The notes beneath the pieces were generated by a model. That model searched no databases and had not been told where the DNA came from. It saw only the letters and a program-made list of their open reading frames with translations. The position numbers and the translations under genes were made by a program. Positions 1-5,368 of a DNA stretch of 8,488 nt are shown here, piece after piece; the first letter of the stretch is position 1; every line of letters begins with the position of its first letter. This stretch comes from an uncultured Methylophaga sp. (GTDB taxonomy: Bacteria; Pseudomonadota; Gammaproteobacteria; Nitrosococcales; Methylophagaceae): contig CANRLD010000074.1 of NCBI GenBank assembly GCA_947631375.1, positions 1-8,488 on the forward strand. The letters run 5' to 3'.

Positions 1-478
1 CAGCACCAACCATTTTTTCGACGATTAAGGTGCCTGCCACACCTCGCCGCCCGGTACTATGCGATTCTGGTAGTGATACATCATCTTTCACCAGTACGGT
101 GTCGTGGGCACAGTCCAACATTTCAGCAGCGATTTCAAAGTTCATCACATCGCCCGCGTAGTTTTTGACGATAAACAACACACCGGCACCATTCTCAACC
201 GCTTGGGCTGCTGCCAGCATCTGATCGGGAGTCGGCGAGGTAAAAATCTGTCCTGGACAGGCAGCATCCAGCATGCCTTTCCCGACCAGGCCGGTATGTA
301 GTGGTTCATGTCCTGAGCCACCACCAGAAATGACGGCAACTTTTGGCTTGGCTGCACTATTAAGTCGTCTGACAAAGTGCGGATGTTTTTCAAATTTCAC
401 AATATCCTGGTGTGCTTTGGCAAAGCCATCCAGGCTTTCTTCCAGCAAGGTATCGACGTGATTGATAATTTTTTTCAT
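1..478 (-). CDS. dhaK: Dihydroxyacetone kinase, DhaK domain (partial, C-terminus off the left edge)
   Basis: This frame is open from an ATG at 478 to base 1 and gives 159 residues beginning MKKIINHVDTLLEESLDGFA. It matches the N-terminal half of the DhaK domain, which binds dihydroxyacetone (Dha) for phosphorylation to DHAP. Visible family motifs are SGGGSGHEPLH (residues 51-61, His57 matching the E. coli DhaK active-site His56), CPGQIFTSPTPD (74-85), KNYAGD (105-110, Asp110 matching Asp109) and STGRRGVAGT. The His that covalently holds Dha, near residue 218 in E. coli, lies outside the window. The C-terminus is missing, so I cannot tell an ATP-dependent two-domain kinase (DhaK-DhaL fusion) from a PTS-type DhaK subunit. 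The ATG follows a purine-rich GGGAGTGGAGAG site and starts 18 nt after the HAD phosphatase stop, so the two genes are probably cotranscribed. Family assignment is firm; a role in Dha recycling beside the RuMP cycle is inference. Confidence 0.93.
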   Translation of the reverse strand, partial: MKKIINHVDTLLEESLDGFAKAHQDIVKFEKHPHFVRRLNSAAKPKVAVISGGGSGHEPLHTGLVGKGMLDAACPGQIFTSPTPDQMLAAAQAVENGAGVLFIVKNYAGDVMNFEIAAEMLDCAHDTVLVKDDVSLPESHSTGRRGVAGTLIVEKMVGA

Positions 479-496
479 CGCTCTCTCCACTCCCGA

Positions 497-1330
497 TCAA
501 ATTTGTTTTAACAGCAAGGTGATTTCCTGAATATCCTCCATGATCCAGTCTGGCTGATAGCTGACGTCAGCCAGATCGGCAACGGATGATACCCCTGACA
601 ACACCATGATACTGCGTATGCCAGCGTTAACCGCCCCCAGAATATCGGTATCCAGTCGATCGCCGATGGCAATGGTGTTGTGCTGATGGGTGCCCAGGAT
701 TTCAAAGGCCTGCTGATACAAGATAGGTTCCGGCTTACCGATAACAATGGGACTGATGCCGGTTGCCGCAGTCAGTGCTGCCAAGACCCCACCATTTCCC
801 ATCACTTCGCCGAGTTCGGTTGGCAAGGTGGTGTCGGCGTTAGTGGCATAAAACGCGGCGCCAGCACGAATATTCAGCGTTGCCGTTGCCAGCTTGTCCC
901 AGCTCAATTTCCGATCCAGTCCCGACACTACGATGTCAGCCCAGATATCCGTATTATTCAGCTCAGGCTCTGCTGGATAATAGGTGGCTGTTACTTCAAA
1001 ACCCTGTTGCAACAGAGGGTCTATCAAACCTTGTTCACCAATAACGTAAACCTTGCGCTGGTCGGCTGGCAGGTTTTCTTTCAGGTAACGTGCTGTCGCC
1101 ATACTTGAGGTTAACACCTCATTGAGATGGATTTTCACTCCCATTGCAGCCAGTTTTTCAACGTATTGCTGCTGCGTCAGGCTGGCATTATTTGTCGCAA
1201 GTACGAATGGAATCTGTGTTGATCGCAGCGCTGTAAAAAACGCTGTAATCCCGGGAAGAGGCTGGTTTCCCTGCCACAGCACGCCATCCATATCGATAAT
1301 GAAGCCGCCCAGGTTGTTGATTGTCTGCAT
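497..1330 (-). CDS. HAD-superfamily phosphatase, subfamily IIA (NagD/AraL/phosphoglycolate phosphatase-like)
   Basis: This 277-residue protein carries all four HAD motifs. Motif I is IIDMDGVLW (nucleophile Asp13, acid/base Asp15), motif II is LATNNAS (Thr46), motif III is Lys199 in VIGKPEP, and motif IV is IGDRLDTDI (222-230). The cap sits between motifs II and III, which is the C2 arrangement of subfamily IIA, and the length is normal. Such enzymes dephosphorylate small phosphorylated metabolites (nucleotides, sugar phosphates, glycolate or glycerol phosphates); the substrate here cannot be read from sequence. The frame stays open upstream to 1573, but that would overlap the hps promoter and coding start. 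The ATG at 1330, followed at once by the HAD fold, is the sensible start; a weak GCAGG lies about 6 nt before it. It is divergent from hps copy 1 and leads into dhaK, so a triose-phosphate or C1-related substrate is plausible but unproven. Confidence 0.9.
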   Translation of the reverse strand: MQTINNLGGFIIDMDGVLWQGNQPLPGITAFFTALRSTQIPFVLATNNASLTQQQYVEKLAAMGVKIHLNEVLTSSMATARYLKENLPADQRKVYVIGEQGLIDPLLQQGFEVTATYYPAEPELNNTDIWADIVVSGLDRKLSWDKLATATLNIRAGAAFYATNADTTLPTELGEVMGNGGVLAALTAATGISPIVIGKPEPILYQQAFEILGTHQHNTIAIGDRLDTDILGAVNAGIRSIMVLSGVSSVADLADVSYQPDWIMEDIQEITLLLKQI

Positions 1331-1522
1331 GTTTACCTGCTTGTTGATAAATAAACTGTTCTTAAATGGGAAAGCGTGGCATAGAACAAAATGAGCTGTC
1401 CAGTGATGAATGCTGGCAAAAAGCGGAAAAATTGACATAAATGAATGATGTGCTTTATAGTCTGCGGGCGTATTTTCAACGTAATAACTACAAATTAAAT
1501 CACTTATTAGGAGCATGTCAGC
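1331..1522. other. Divergent intergenic region between the HAD-dhaK operon and hps copy 1
   Basis: These 192 bp separate two divergent start codons and must hold promoters for both directions. The plus-strand promoter is clear (1432-1461). For the minus strand I found no well-spaced -35/-10 pair; the best was TTGTTC with 17 nt to TTTAAG, which is poor. The HAD-dhaK operon may therefore have a weak or activator-dependent promoter, or use a non-sigma70 signal. Confidence 0.6.
1432..1461 (+). promoter_or_regulatory. Strong sigma70-type promoter of hps copy 1
   Basis: A consensus -35 TTGACA (1432-1437) is followed by 18 nt and a -10 TATAGT (1456-1461). The stretch just upstream (about 1416-1431) has two A-tracts roughly one helical turn apart, like an UP element. 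Transcription should start near 1468, leaving a leader of about 55 nt that ends in TTAGGAG (1507-1513), 9 nt before the ATG. The strength fits an enzyme needed in large amounts for formaldehyde fixation. Confidence 0.8.
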
Positions 1523-2164
1523 ATGGCAAAAGCACTTATCCAAATGGCTCTGGATTCTCTGGACTTCGATCAAACAATCGCGTTAGCAGAACAAGTTGCA
1601 CCTTACGTCGATATCCTGGAAATCGGTACCCCTTGCATCAAGTACAATGGCTTGGAAATCGTTACTGCCCTGAAAACCAAATTCCCTAACAACCTGATTC
1701 TGGTTGACCTGAAAACAATGGACGCTGGTGAATACGAAGCAACTCCATTCTATGAAGCAGGTGCTGACATTTGTACTGTTCTGGGTGTATCTGATAAAGC
1801 AACCATGGGCGGCGTTATCAAAGCAGCCAATGCAAACAATGCCGAAGCGCAAATCGACTTGATCAGCGTTAAAGACAAGAAAGCAGTTGCAACTGAAGCG
1901 GCTAAAAATGGTGCGCAAATCATCGGTGTTCACACTGGTCTGGACGCGCAAGCAGCAGGTCAAACTCCATTTGCTGATCTGCAAGAAATCGCTTCATTGA
2001 ATCTGGGTGTTCGTATCTCTGTTGCTGGTGGTCTGAACAAAGACACCATTCAGAAAACAATCCAGGCTGGCGCAACCATCGTTGTTGTTGGTGCAGCTAT
2101 TTACGGCGCGCCTTCTCCAGCAGAATCTGCTAAAGAACTGCGCGCATTAGTTGATGCAGCGTAA
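1523..2164 (+). CDS. hps: 3-hexulose-6-phosphate synthase, copy 1
   Basis: This 213-residue protein is the first enzyme of the RuMP pathway: it condenses formaldehyde with D-ribulose 5-phosphate to D-arabino-3-hexulose 6-phosphate in the cytoplasm. It is a single TIM barrel of the OMP decarboxylase superfamily. Visible features are Asp11 in IQMALD, ILEIGTP (Glu33), the DxKxxD signature DLKTMD (Asp62, Lys64, Asp67), GVHTGLDAQAAGQ and the C-terminal phosphate-binding strand VVVGAAIYG. Full-length family members are about 210 residues. The start is set by TTAGGAG at 1507-1513; an earlier ATG at 1515 is out of frame. By my residue-by-residue alignment it is about 83% identical to copy 2, differing by two extra residues near the N-terminus (MAKAL against MAE). 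It is a single-gene unit with its own promoter and terminator and no phi downstream. Confidence 0.96.
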   Translation: MAKALIQMALDSLDFDQTIALAEQVAPYVDILEIGTPCIKYNGLEIVTALKTKFPNNLILVDLKTMDAGEYEATPFYEAGADICTVLGVSDKATMGGVIKAANANNAEAQIDLISVKDKKAVATEAAKNGAQIIGVHTGLDAQAAGQTPFADLQEIASLNLGVRISVAGGLNKDTIQKTIQAGATIVVVGAAIYGAPSPAESAKELRALVDAA

Positions 2165-2190
2165 GCAGAAGAAACAGTAGCGTAAATAAA

Positions 2191-2220
2191 AACGAGTGGC
2201 CCGGTGCCACTCGTTTTTTT
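2191..2220 (+). terminator. Intrinsic terminator of hps copy 1
   Basis: A perfect 10-bp stem, AACGAGTGGC (2191-2200) with GCCACTCGTT (2206-2215), closes a CCGGT loop and runs into an uninterrupted T-tract to 2221. It lies 26 nt after the hps stop codon and makes copy 1 monocistronic. Confidence 0.93.
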
Positions 2221-2295
2221 TGAGCTTTACTGACCCAGTCGGTTTTTAATGTGTCAGTTATGCCAGTATTTAAGTTATTGACCATACAGATTAAG

Positions 2296-2326
2296 TTGGT
2301 CAAAAACACCAGAGCATGATTATAAT
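2296..2326 (+). promoter_or_regulatory. Candidate promoter of the repeat-protein gene
   Basis: A perfect -10 TATAAT lies at 2321-2326. The best -35 is TTGGTC (2296-2301), with a long 19-nt spacer; read as TGGTCA the spacer is 18. TG at 2317-2318 sits one base too far upstream for a standard extended -10. A start near 2333 would give a leader of about 107 nt. The -10 is convincing and the -35 is not. Confidence 0.5.
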
Positions 2327-2389
2327 CCTCAATCTGATCTTGCTGGCTTGCCACAAAGAATCTAAATATAGTAATTTACCCGTTGCACC

Positions 2390-2417
2390 AACCTCATCAT
2401 GTTGGGCAGATGGGGTT
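2390..2417 (+). promoter_or_regulatory. Hairpin in the leader of the repeat-protein gene
   Basis: AACCTCATC (2390-2398) can pair with GATGGGGTT (2409-2417) as a 9-bp stem with one G-U pair and a 10-nt loop. It ends 11 nt before the AGGGG ribosome-binding site (2429-2433). There is no U-tract, so it is not a terminator. A role in RNA stability or translation is possible, but chance cannot be excluded. Confidence 0.3.
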
Positions 2418-2440
2418 AAGAATGTAACAGGGGTATACTC

Positions 2441-2761
2441 ATGAGTAATAAAGGTTTTTTTGCTTCAATCTGCGGCTTTTTTAAAGGATTATTCTCGTCT
2501 GACAGTGATAGTTGCTGTAAACCGGAATCAACCTCAGCGGCATCTTCTGCACCGAAAAAGACAAACGATGGTTTAACCGGTGTTGAACGCTACATCCGCA
2601 ATCAATCACAAAACGGCGCGAAATTAACTGGTGTCGAAAAATATATTCGTAACCAACTGTCAGCAAACAAGCCTGTAACCAGCGTGGAAAAATATATTCG
2701 CAGTAAAGCAAATAGCACCCCGTTGACTGGCGTTGAACGTTATATCCGTAGCAAAGCTTAA
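2441..2761 (+). CDS. Small protein with four TGVEKYIR-type repeats; function unknown
   Basis: I do not recognise this 106-residue protein. It has three parts. Residues 5-20 (GFFASICGFFKGLFSS) are hydrophobic-aromatic with one lysine and could form a short amphipathic, membrane- or protein-binding helix; this is not a typical secretion signal. Residues 21-44 form a polar, Ser/Ala-rich, probably flexible linker with a Cys-Cys pair at 25-26. Residues 45-105 hold four copies of an 11-residue unit: LTGVERYIRNQ, LTGVEKYIRNQ, VTSVEKYIRSK and LTGVERYIRSK, starting at 45, 62, 79 and 95 with short variable linkers. Codons in the repeats differ at many silent positions, so the frame is real and the peptide is conserved. 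AGGGG lies 7 nt before the ATG. The form suggests a multivalent linear-motif protein that binds a repeated partner. Its place between hps and tal hints at a RuMP-related role, but this is inference. Confidence 0.82.
   Translation: MSNKGFFASICGFFKGLFSSDSDSCCKPESTSAASSAPKKTNDGLTGVERYIRNQSQNGAKLTGVEKYIRNQLSANKPVTSVEKYIRSKANSTPLTGVERYIRSKA
2573..2755 (+). repeat. Four in-frame 11-codon repeats encoding T(G/S)VE(R/K)YIR
   Basis: The units start at 2573, 2624, 2675 and 2723, a period of 51, 51 and 48 nt. At protein level the core TxVExYIR is invariant apart from Gly/Ser and Arg/Lys exchanges. At DNA level the Val, Tyr, Ile and Arg codons vary (for example GTT, GTC and GTG for Val). The repeats are therefore old and kept by selection on the peptide, not a fresh slippage array. 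Confidence 0.9.
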
Positions 2762-2779
2762 ATAACCTTCGTTTACTAC

Positions 2780-2809
2780 CCGGCAGCTGTTCATGCCGGA
2801 TGGCTTTTT
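2780..2809 (+). terminator. Weak possible terminator of the repeat-protein gene
   Basis: CCGGCA (2780-2785) pairs with TGCCGG (2794-2799) across an 8-nt loop, and a TTTTT run follows at 2805-2809 after five intervening bases. The short stem and displaced U-tract make it a poor terminator, so some readthrough into tal is likely. The remaining sequence up to 2900 shows no convincing promoter for tal. Confidence 0.35.
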
Positions 2810-2900
2810 AGTCAGCAGCTGTGCTGGCTATTTGAAGCGTACGTGTTTTTACTTAAGCCCAACAGAACAGCTTTACAAACTAACTCAAAAAGGTATGAAA

Positions 2901-3884
2901 ATGGCGAATTTACTTGATCAATTAAAGCAAATGACCGTCGTTGTCGCTGATACCGGTGATATTCAAGCAATTGAAAAATATACTCCGCGCGATGCAACAA
3001 CTAACCCATCACTGATTACTGCCGCAGCACAAATGCCCCAGTATCAGGATATCGTTGACGATACATTAAAAGGCGCTCGCCAATCACTGGGAGCTGACGC
3101 GCCTGCATCTGAAGTCGTTTCATTAGCATTTGACCGGTTGGCTGTTTCTTTTGGTTTGAAAATTCTGGAAATCATTCCGGGCCGTGTTTCAACTGAAGTT
3201 GATGCCCGCTTGTCTTACGACACCGAAGCTACCGTTGCCAAAGGCCGTGATTTAATTGCTCAGTACGAAGCAGCCGGTGTGTCTCGCGACCGTATCCTGA
3301 TTAAAATTGCAGCGACCTGGGAAGGTATTCAAGCTGCGGCCGTTCTGGAAAAAGAAGGCATTCATACTAACCTGACATTGTTGTTTGGTCTGCATCAGGC
3401 AGTCGCTTGTGCCGAAAACGGTATTACCCTGATTTCACCATTTGTTGGCCGTATTCTGGACTGGTACAAAAAAGATACTGGTCGTGAATCATACGAATCA
3501 CACGAAGATCCAGGTGTATTGTCAGTCACTGAAATCTACAGCTACTACAAAAAATTCGGTTACAACACTGAAGTTATGGGCGCAAGCTTCCGTAACATCG
3601 GTGAAATCACTGAATTAGCTGGCGTTGACTTGCTGACAATTTCTCCGGGCTTGCTGGATGAGTTACAAAACACAGAGGGCACACTGGAGCGTAAACTTTC
3701 TCCAGAAGTTGCTGCTAACTCTGATGTTGAAAAATTGAATTTGGATAAAGCGACTTTCGATGCCATGCATGCTGAAAATCGTATGGCGGCAGAAAAACTG
3801 TCAGAAGGTATTGACGGTTTTGCCAAAGCGCTGGAAACACTGGAAGAGTTGCTGGCAACACGTCTGGCAAATCTGGAAAGCTAA
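2901..3884 (+). CDS. tal: Transaldolase
   Basis: This 327-residue cytoplasmic enzyme moves a dihydroxyacetone unit between sugar phosphates (sedoheptulose 7-phosphate plus glyceraldehyde 3-phosphate to and from erythrose 4-phosphate plus fructose 6-phosphate). In RuMP methylotrophs it serves the branch that regenerates ribulose 5-phosphate. It is the TalB-like class 1 type (E. coli TalB has 317 residues). Visible are VVADTGD with catalytic Asp17, DATTNPSLI (31-39), Glu99 in STEVDAR, the Schiff-base Lys135 in ILIKIAATWEGI, NLTLLFG, and SPFVGRILDWYKK. The frame extends upstream to an ATG at 2793, but family homology begins at MANLLDQLKQ. AAAAAGG (2887-2893) is 7 nt from the ATG at 2901 and too close to the ATG at 2895, so 2901 is chosen. 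It lies between the repeat-protein gene and hps copy 2, with gaps of about 140-160 bp on each side. Confidence 0.96.
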   Translation: MANLLDQLKQMTVVVADTGDIQAIEKYTPRDATTNPSLITAAAQMPQYQDIVDDTLKGARQSLGADAPASEVVSLAFDRLAVSFGLKILEIIPGRVSTEVDARLSYDTEATVAKGRDLIAQYEAAGVSRDRILIKIAATWEGIQAAAVLEKEGIHTNLTLLFGLHQAVACAENGITLISPFVGRILDWYKKDTGRESYESHEDPGVLSVTEIYSYYKKFGYNTEVMGASFRNIGEITELAGVDLLTISPGLLDELQNTEGTLERKLSPEVAANSDVEKLNLDKATFDAMHAENRMAAEKLSEGIDGFAKALETLEELLATRLANLES

Positions 3885-3906
3885 TTCTTCATTAGCAATC
3901 AGCTGT

Positions 3907-3934
3907 CAGGTCACGGTTTAACGACCGTGACCTG
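3907..3934. repeat. Perfect 11-bp inverted repeat after tal
   Basis: CAGGTCACGGT (3907-3917) and ACCGTGACCTG (3924-3934) are exact reverse complements around TTAACG. The hairpin lies 22 nt past the tal stop and about 23 bp before the hps copy 2 -35 box. No T-tract follows (CTTCAACAG), so it is not a standard intrinsic terminator. It may act as an mRNA 3'-end stabiliser, a weak terminator or a dimeric-protein operator. Confidence 0.6.
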
Positions 3935-3941
3935 CTTCAAC

Positions 3942-3959
3942 AGAGGTTGGCTCAGGTTG
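3942..3959 (+). promoter_or_regulatory. Direct repeat one helical turn apart, overlapping the hps copy 2 -35 box
   Basis: AGGTTG occurs at 3944-3949 and again at 3954-3959, exactly 10 bp apart, with further matching bases around both copies. The second copy shares TTG with the -35 TTGACG. Direct half-sites in helical phase at this position are typical of activator or repressor binding, but the sample is small and no regulator is identified. Confidence 0.35.
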
Positions 3960-3985
3960 ACGCCTGCTGACCGCTGAACTATAGT
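3957..3985 (+). promoter_or_regulatory. Sigma70-type promoter of hps copy 2-phi
   Basis: The -35 TTGACG (3957-3962) and -10 TATAGT (3980-3985) are separated by an ideal 17 nt. The start should be near 3992, leaving a leader of about 50 nt that ends in TTAGGAG (4028-4034). The -10 and the bases after it (TATAGTC, then AATAAC about 30 nt on, then TTAGGAG) resemble the copy 1 promoter region, so the duplication probably included the control region. Confidence 0.78.
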
Positions 3986-4042
3986 CCCGCTGCACTATCA
4001 AGGCGTGACAATAACTTTTTTAAAACCTTAGGAGTAAAAAAC

Positions 4043-4678
4043 ATGGCTGAAATTCAAATGGCTCTGGATTCATTGGATTTTGACGCAACTATGGCGCTGG
4101 CAGAACAAGTCGCTCCTTACGTCGACATTCTGGAAATCGGTACACCTTGTATCAAATACAATGGTCTGAAACTGGTTAAAGCACTGAAAGCAGCTCACCC
4201 AAACAAGAAAATCCTGGTTGACCTGAAAACAATGGATGCTGGCGAATACGAAGCAACTCCTTTCTTTGAAGCTGGTGGTGACATCACAACCGTTTTAGGT
4301 GCTTCTGATATGGCAACAATGAAAGGTGTTATCAAAGCAGCTAACGCTAACAACGCTGAAGCACAAATCGACTTGATCGGTGTTGAAGACAAAGCAGCAG
4401 TTGCTAAAGAAGCAGCAGCAAACGGCGCGCACATCATCGGTGTTCACACTGGTCTGGACGCACAAGCAGCAGGTCAAACTCCTTTCGAAGATCTGAAAAC
4501 CATCGCTGGTCTGGGCCTGAATGTTAAAGTTTCTGTTGCTGGTGGTATCAACAAAGATACTATCCAAAGCACTGTTCGTGCAGGTGCAGATATCGTTGTT
4601 GTTGGTGCGGCAATCTACGGTGCGCCTTCTCCAGCAGAATCCGCTAAAGAACTGCGTGCATTAGTTGACGCAGCATAA
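4043..4678 (+). CDS. hps: 3-hexulose-6-phosphate synthase, copy 2 (first gene of the hps-phi operon)
   Basis: This 211-residue protein catalyses the same formaldehyde-fixing aldol condensation as copy 1 and keeps the same key residues: Asp9 in IQMALD, Glu31 in ILEIGTP, Asp60/Lys62/Asp65 in DLKTMD, GVHTGLDAQAAGQ, and VVVGAAIYG. I count about 36 differences from copy 1 over 211 aligned positions, concentrated on presumed surface helices (such as the alanine-rich stretch near 120-128). The last 28 residues are identical. TTAGGAG lies 8 nt before the ATG. PHI starts 17 nt after the stop, so the two enzymes of formaldehyde fixation are made together from the promoter at 3957-3985. This copy is the likely main RuMP pathway enzyme by context; the division of labour with copy 1 is inference. 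Confidence 0.96.
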   Translation: MAEIQMALDSLDFDATMALAEQVAPYVDILEIGTPCIKYNGLKLVKALKAAHPNKKILVDLKTMDAGEYEATPFFEAGGDITTVLGASDMATMKGVIKAANANNAEAQIDLIGVEDKAAVAKEAAANGAHIIGVHTGLDAQAAGQTPFEDLKTIAGLGLNVKVSVAGGINKDTIQSTVRAGADIVVVGAAIYGAPSPAESAKELRALVDAA

Positions 4679-4695
4679 GCATAAGGAAAAAAACA

Positions 4696-5229
4696 ATGCA
4701 TCGTGATCTACTCTTAAATAAAATCACTGATATCCTTGGTTCTACTAATGATTCATACGAAGCTACTTTAGTTTCCATGTGTGATGATGCCAAACGCATC
4801 TTTATTACAGGTGCAGGTCGCTCAAAACTAGTGGGTAACTTCCTGGGTATGAGATTGATGCATAGTGGTTATGAAACCTACGTTCAAGGTGAAGTTGCGA
4901 CACCAAGTATCCGTGAAGGCGATTTATTAATCGTTATCTCCGGCTCAGGTGAGACAACTCAGCTTGTTTCGTTCGCCAATAAAGCCAAGTCTGAAGGCGC
5001 AAAAGTGATTCTGATTTGTTCAAAATCTAAATCAACTATTGGTGATATCGCGGATCAAACGATTCAAATTGGTAACGATGACAGCTTTGCCACAACCAAG
5101 GGCATGCCGATGGGAACCATGTTTGAATTGTCAACACTGATCTTCCTGGAAGCAACTGTGTCTTACTTGATACATGAGAAAGGCATTGAAGAAGCTGACA
5201 TGAGATACCGACACGCGAATATGGAATAA
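4696..5229 (+). CDS. phi: 6-phospho-3-hexuloisomerase (SIS domain)
   Basis: This 177-residue cytoplasmic enzyme isomerises D-arabino-3-hexulose 6-phosphate, the HPS product, to fructose 6-phosphate and so pulls formaldehyde fixation forward. It is a single SIS (sugar isomerase) domain of normal family length. Visible are FITGAGRSKLVGNFLGMRL (near 36-54), the phosphosugar-binding SGSGETTQ (82-89), and the PHI-specific KGMPMGTMFELS (135-146) followed by the C-terminal MRYRHANME, close to the usual RHANLE ending. AAGGA at 4683-4687 lies 8 nt before the ATG. It is the second gene of the hps-phi operon, and a strong terminator lies 21 nt after its stop. The gene is also called hxlB or rmpB in other organisms. 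Confidence 0.95.
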   Translation: MHRDLLLNKITDILGSTNDSYEATLVSMCDDAKRIFITGAGRSKLVGNFLGMRLMHSGYETYVQGEVATPSIREGDLLIVISGSGETTQLVSFANKAKSEGAKVILICSKSKSTIGDIADQTIQIGNDDSFATTKGMPMGTMFELSTLIFLEATVSYLIHEKGIEEADMRYRHANME

Positions 5230-5250
5230 CCACTTCCTTTGCGAGAGAAT

Positions 5251-5283
5251 AAAAAACGGGCGATCTTGATCGCCCGTTTTTTT
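5251..5283. terminator. Strong intrinsic terminator of hps-phi
   Basis: CGGGCGAT (5257-5264) pairs with ATCGCCCG (5269-5276) around a CTTG tetraloop. Six A residues precede the stem and seven T residues follow it, so the stem can extend by A-U pairs and the element could work on both strands. It separates the RuMP operon from leuC. Confidence 0.95.
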
Positions 5284-5325
5284 ATGCCCGTCATTTGTAA
5301 AATAGAGCTTCGCCCCGTAAAAAGG

Positions 5326-5331
5326 TATAAT
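5326..5331 (+). promoter_or_regulatory. Candidate -10 element of the leuC promoter
   Basis: A consensus TATAAT lies 37 nt before the leuC ATG and downstream of the phi terminator, where a leuC promoter is expected. No good -35 occurs at 16-18 nt; the nearest TTG hexamer (TTGTAA, 5295-5300) is 25 nt away. The predicted leader is only about 30 nt, too short for a leucine attenuator peptide. Confidence 0.5.
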
Positions 5332-5368
5332 GGCATGTTGTCTTACCAACTCGACGTTAGAGATCATA

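Noticed and set aside
145..393. Minus-strand 82-residue frame inside dhaK
   Set aside because: It is out of frame with the clear DhaK translation, which is open across the same bases.
680..1108. Plus-strand open frame antisense to the HAD gene
   Set aside because: It is a shadow of the HAD coding frame with low-complexity, unrecognisable translation and no ribosome-binding site.
1331..1573. N-terminal extension of the HAD phosphatase to 358 residues
   Set aside because: The extension overlaps the hps copy 1 promoter and coding start, has no HAD-family sequence, and a normal family N-terminus begins at the ATG at 1330.
2130..2354. Minus-strand open frame across the hps copy 1 terminator
   Set aside because: It runs through the intrinsic terminator hairpin and the end of hps, and its translation resembles nothing known.
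2434..2439. TATACT directly before the repeat-protein ATG as a -10 box
   Set aside because: It would start transcription inside the gene, and no -35 lies at the right distance; it is the spacer after the AGGGG site.
2793..2900. N-terminal extension of transaldolase from an ATG at 2793
   Set aside because: It adds 36 residues with no family match and no ribosome-binding site; AAAAAGG is correctly spaced only for the ATG at 2901.
5330..5368. Upstream ATG for leuC at 5330
   Set aside because: It overlaps the likely -10 TATAAT and lacks a ribosome-binding site; the ATG at 5369 gives the standard 466-residue LeuC.
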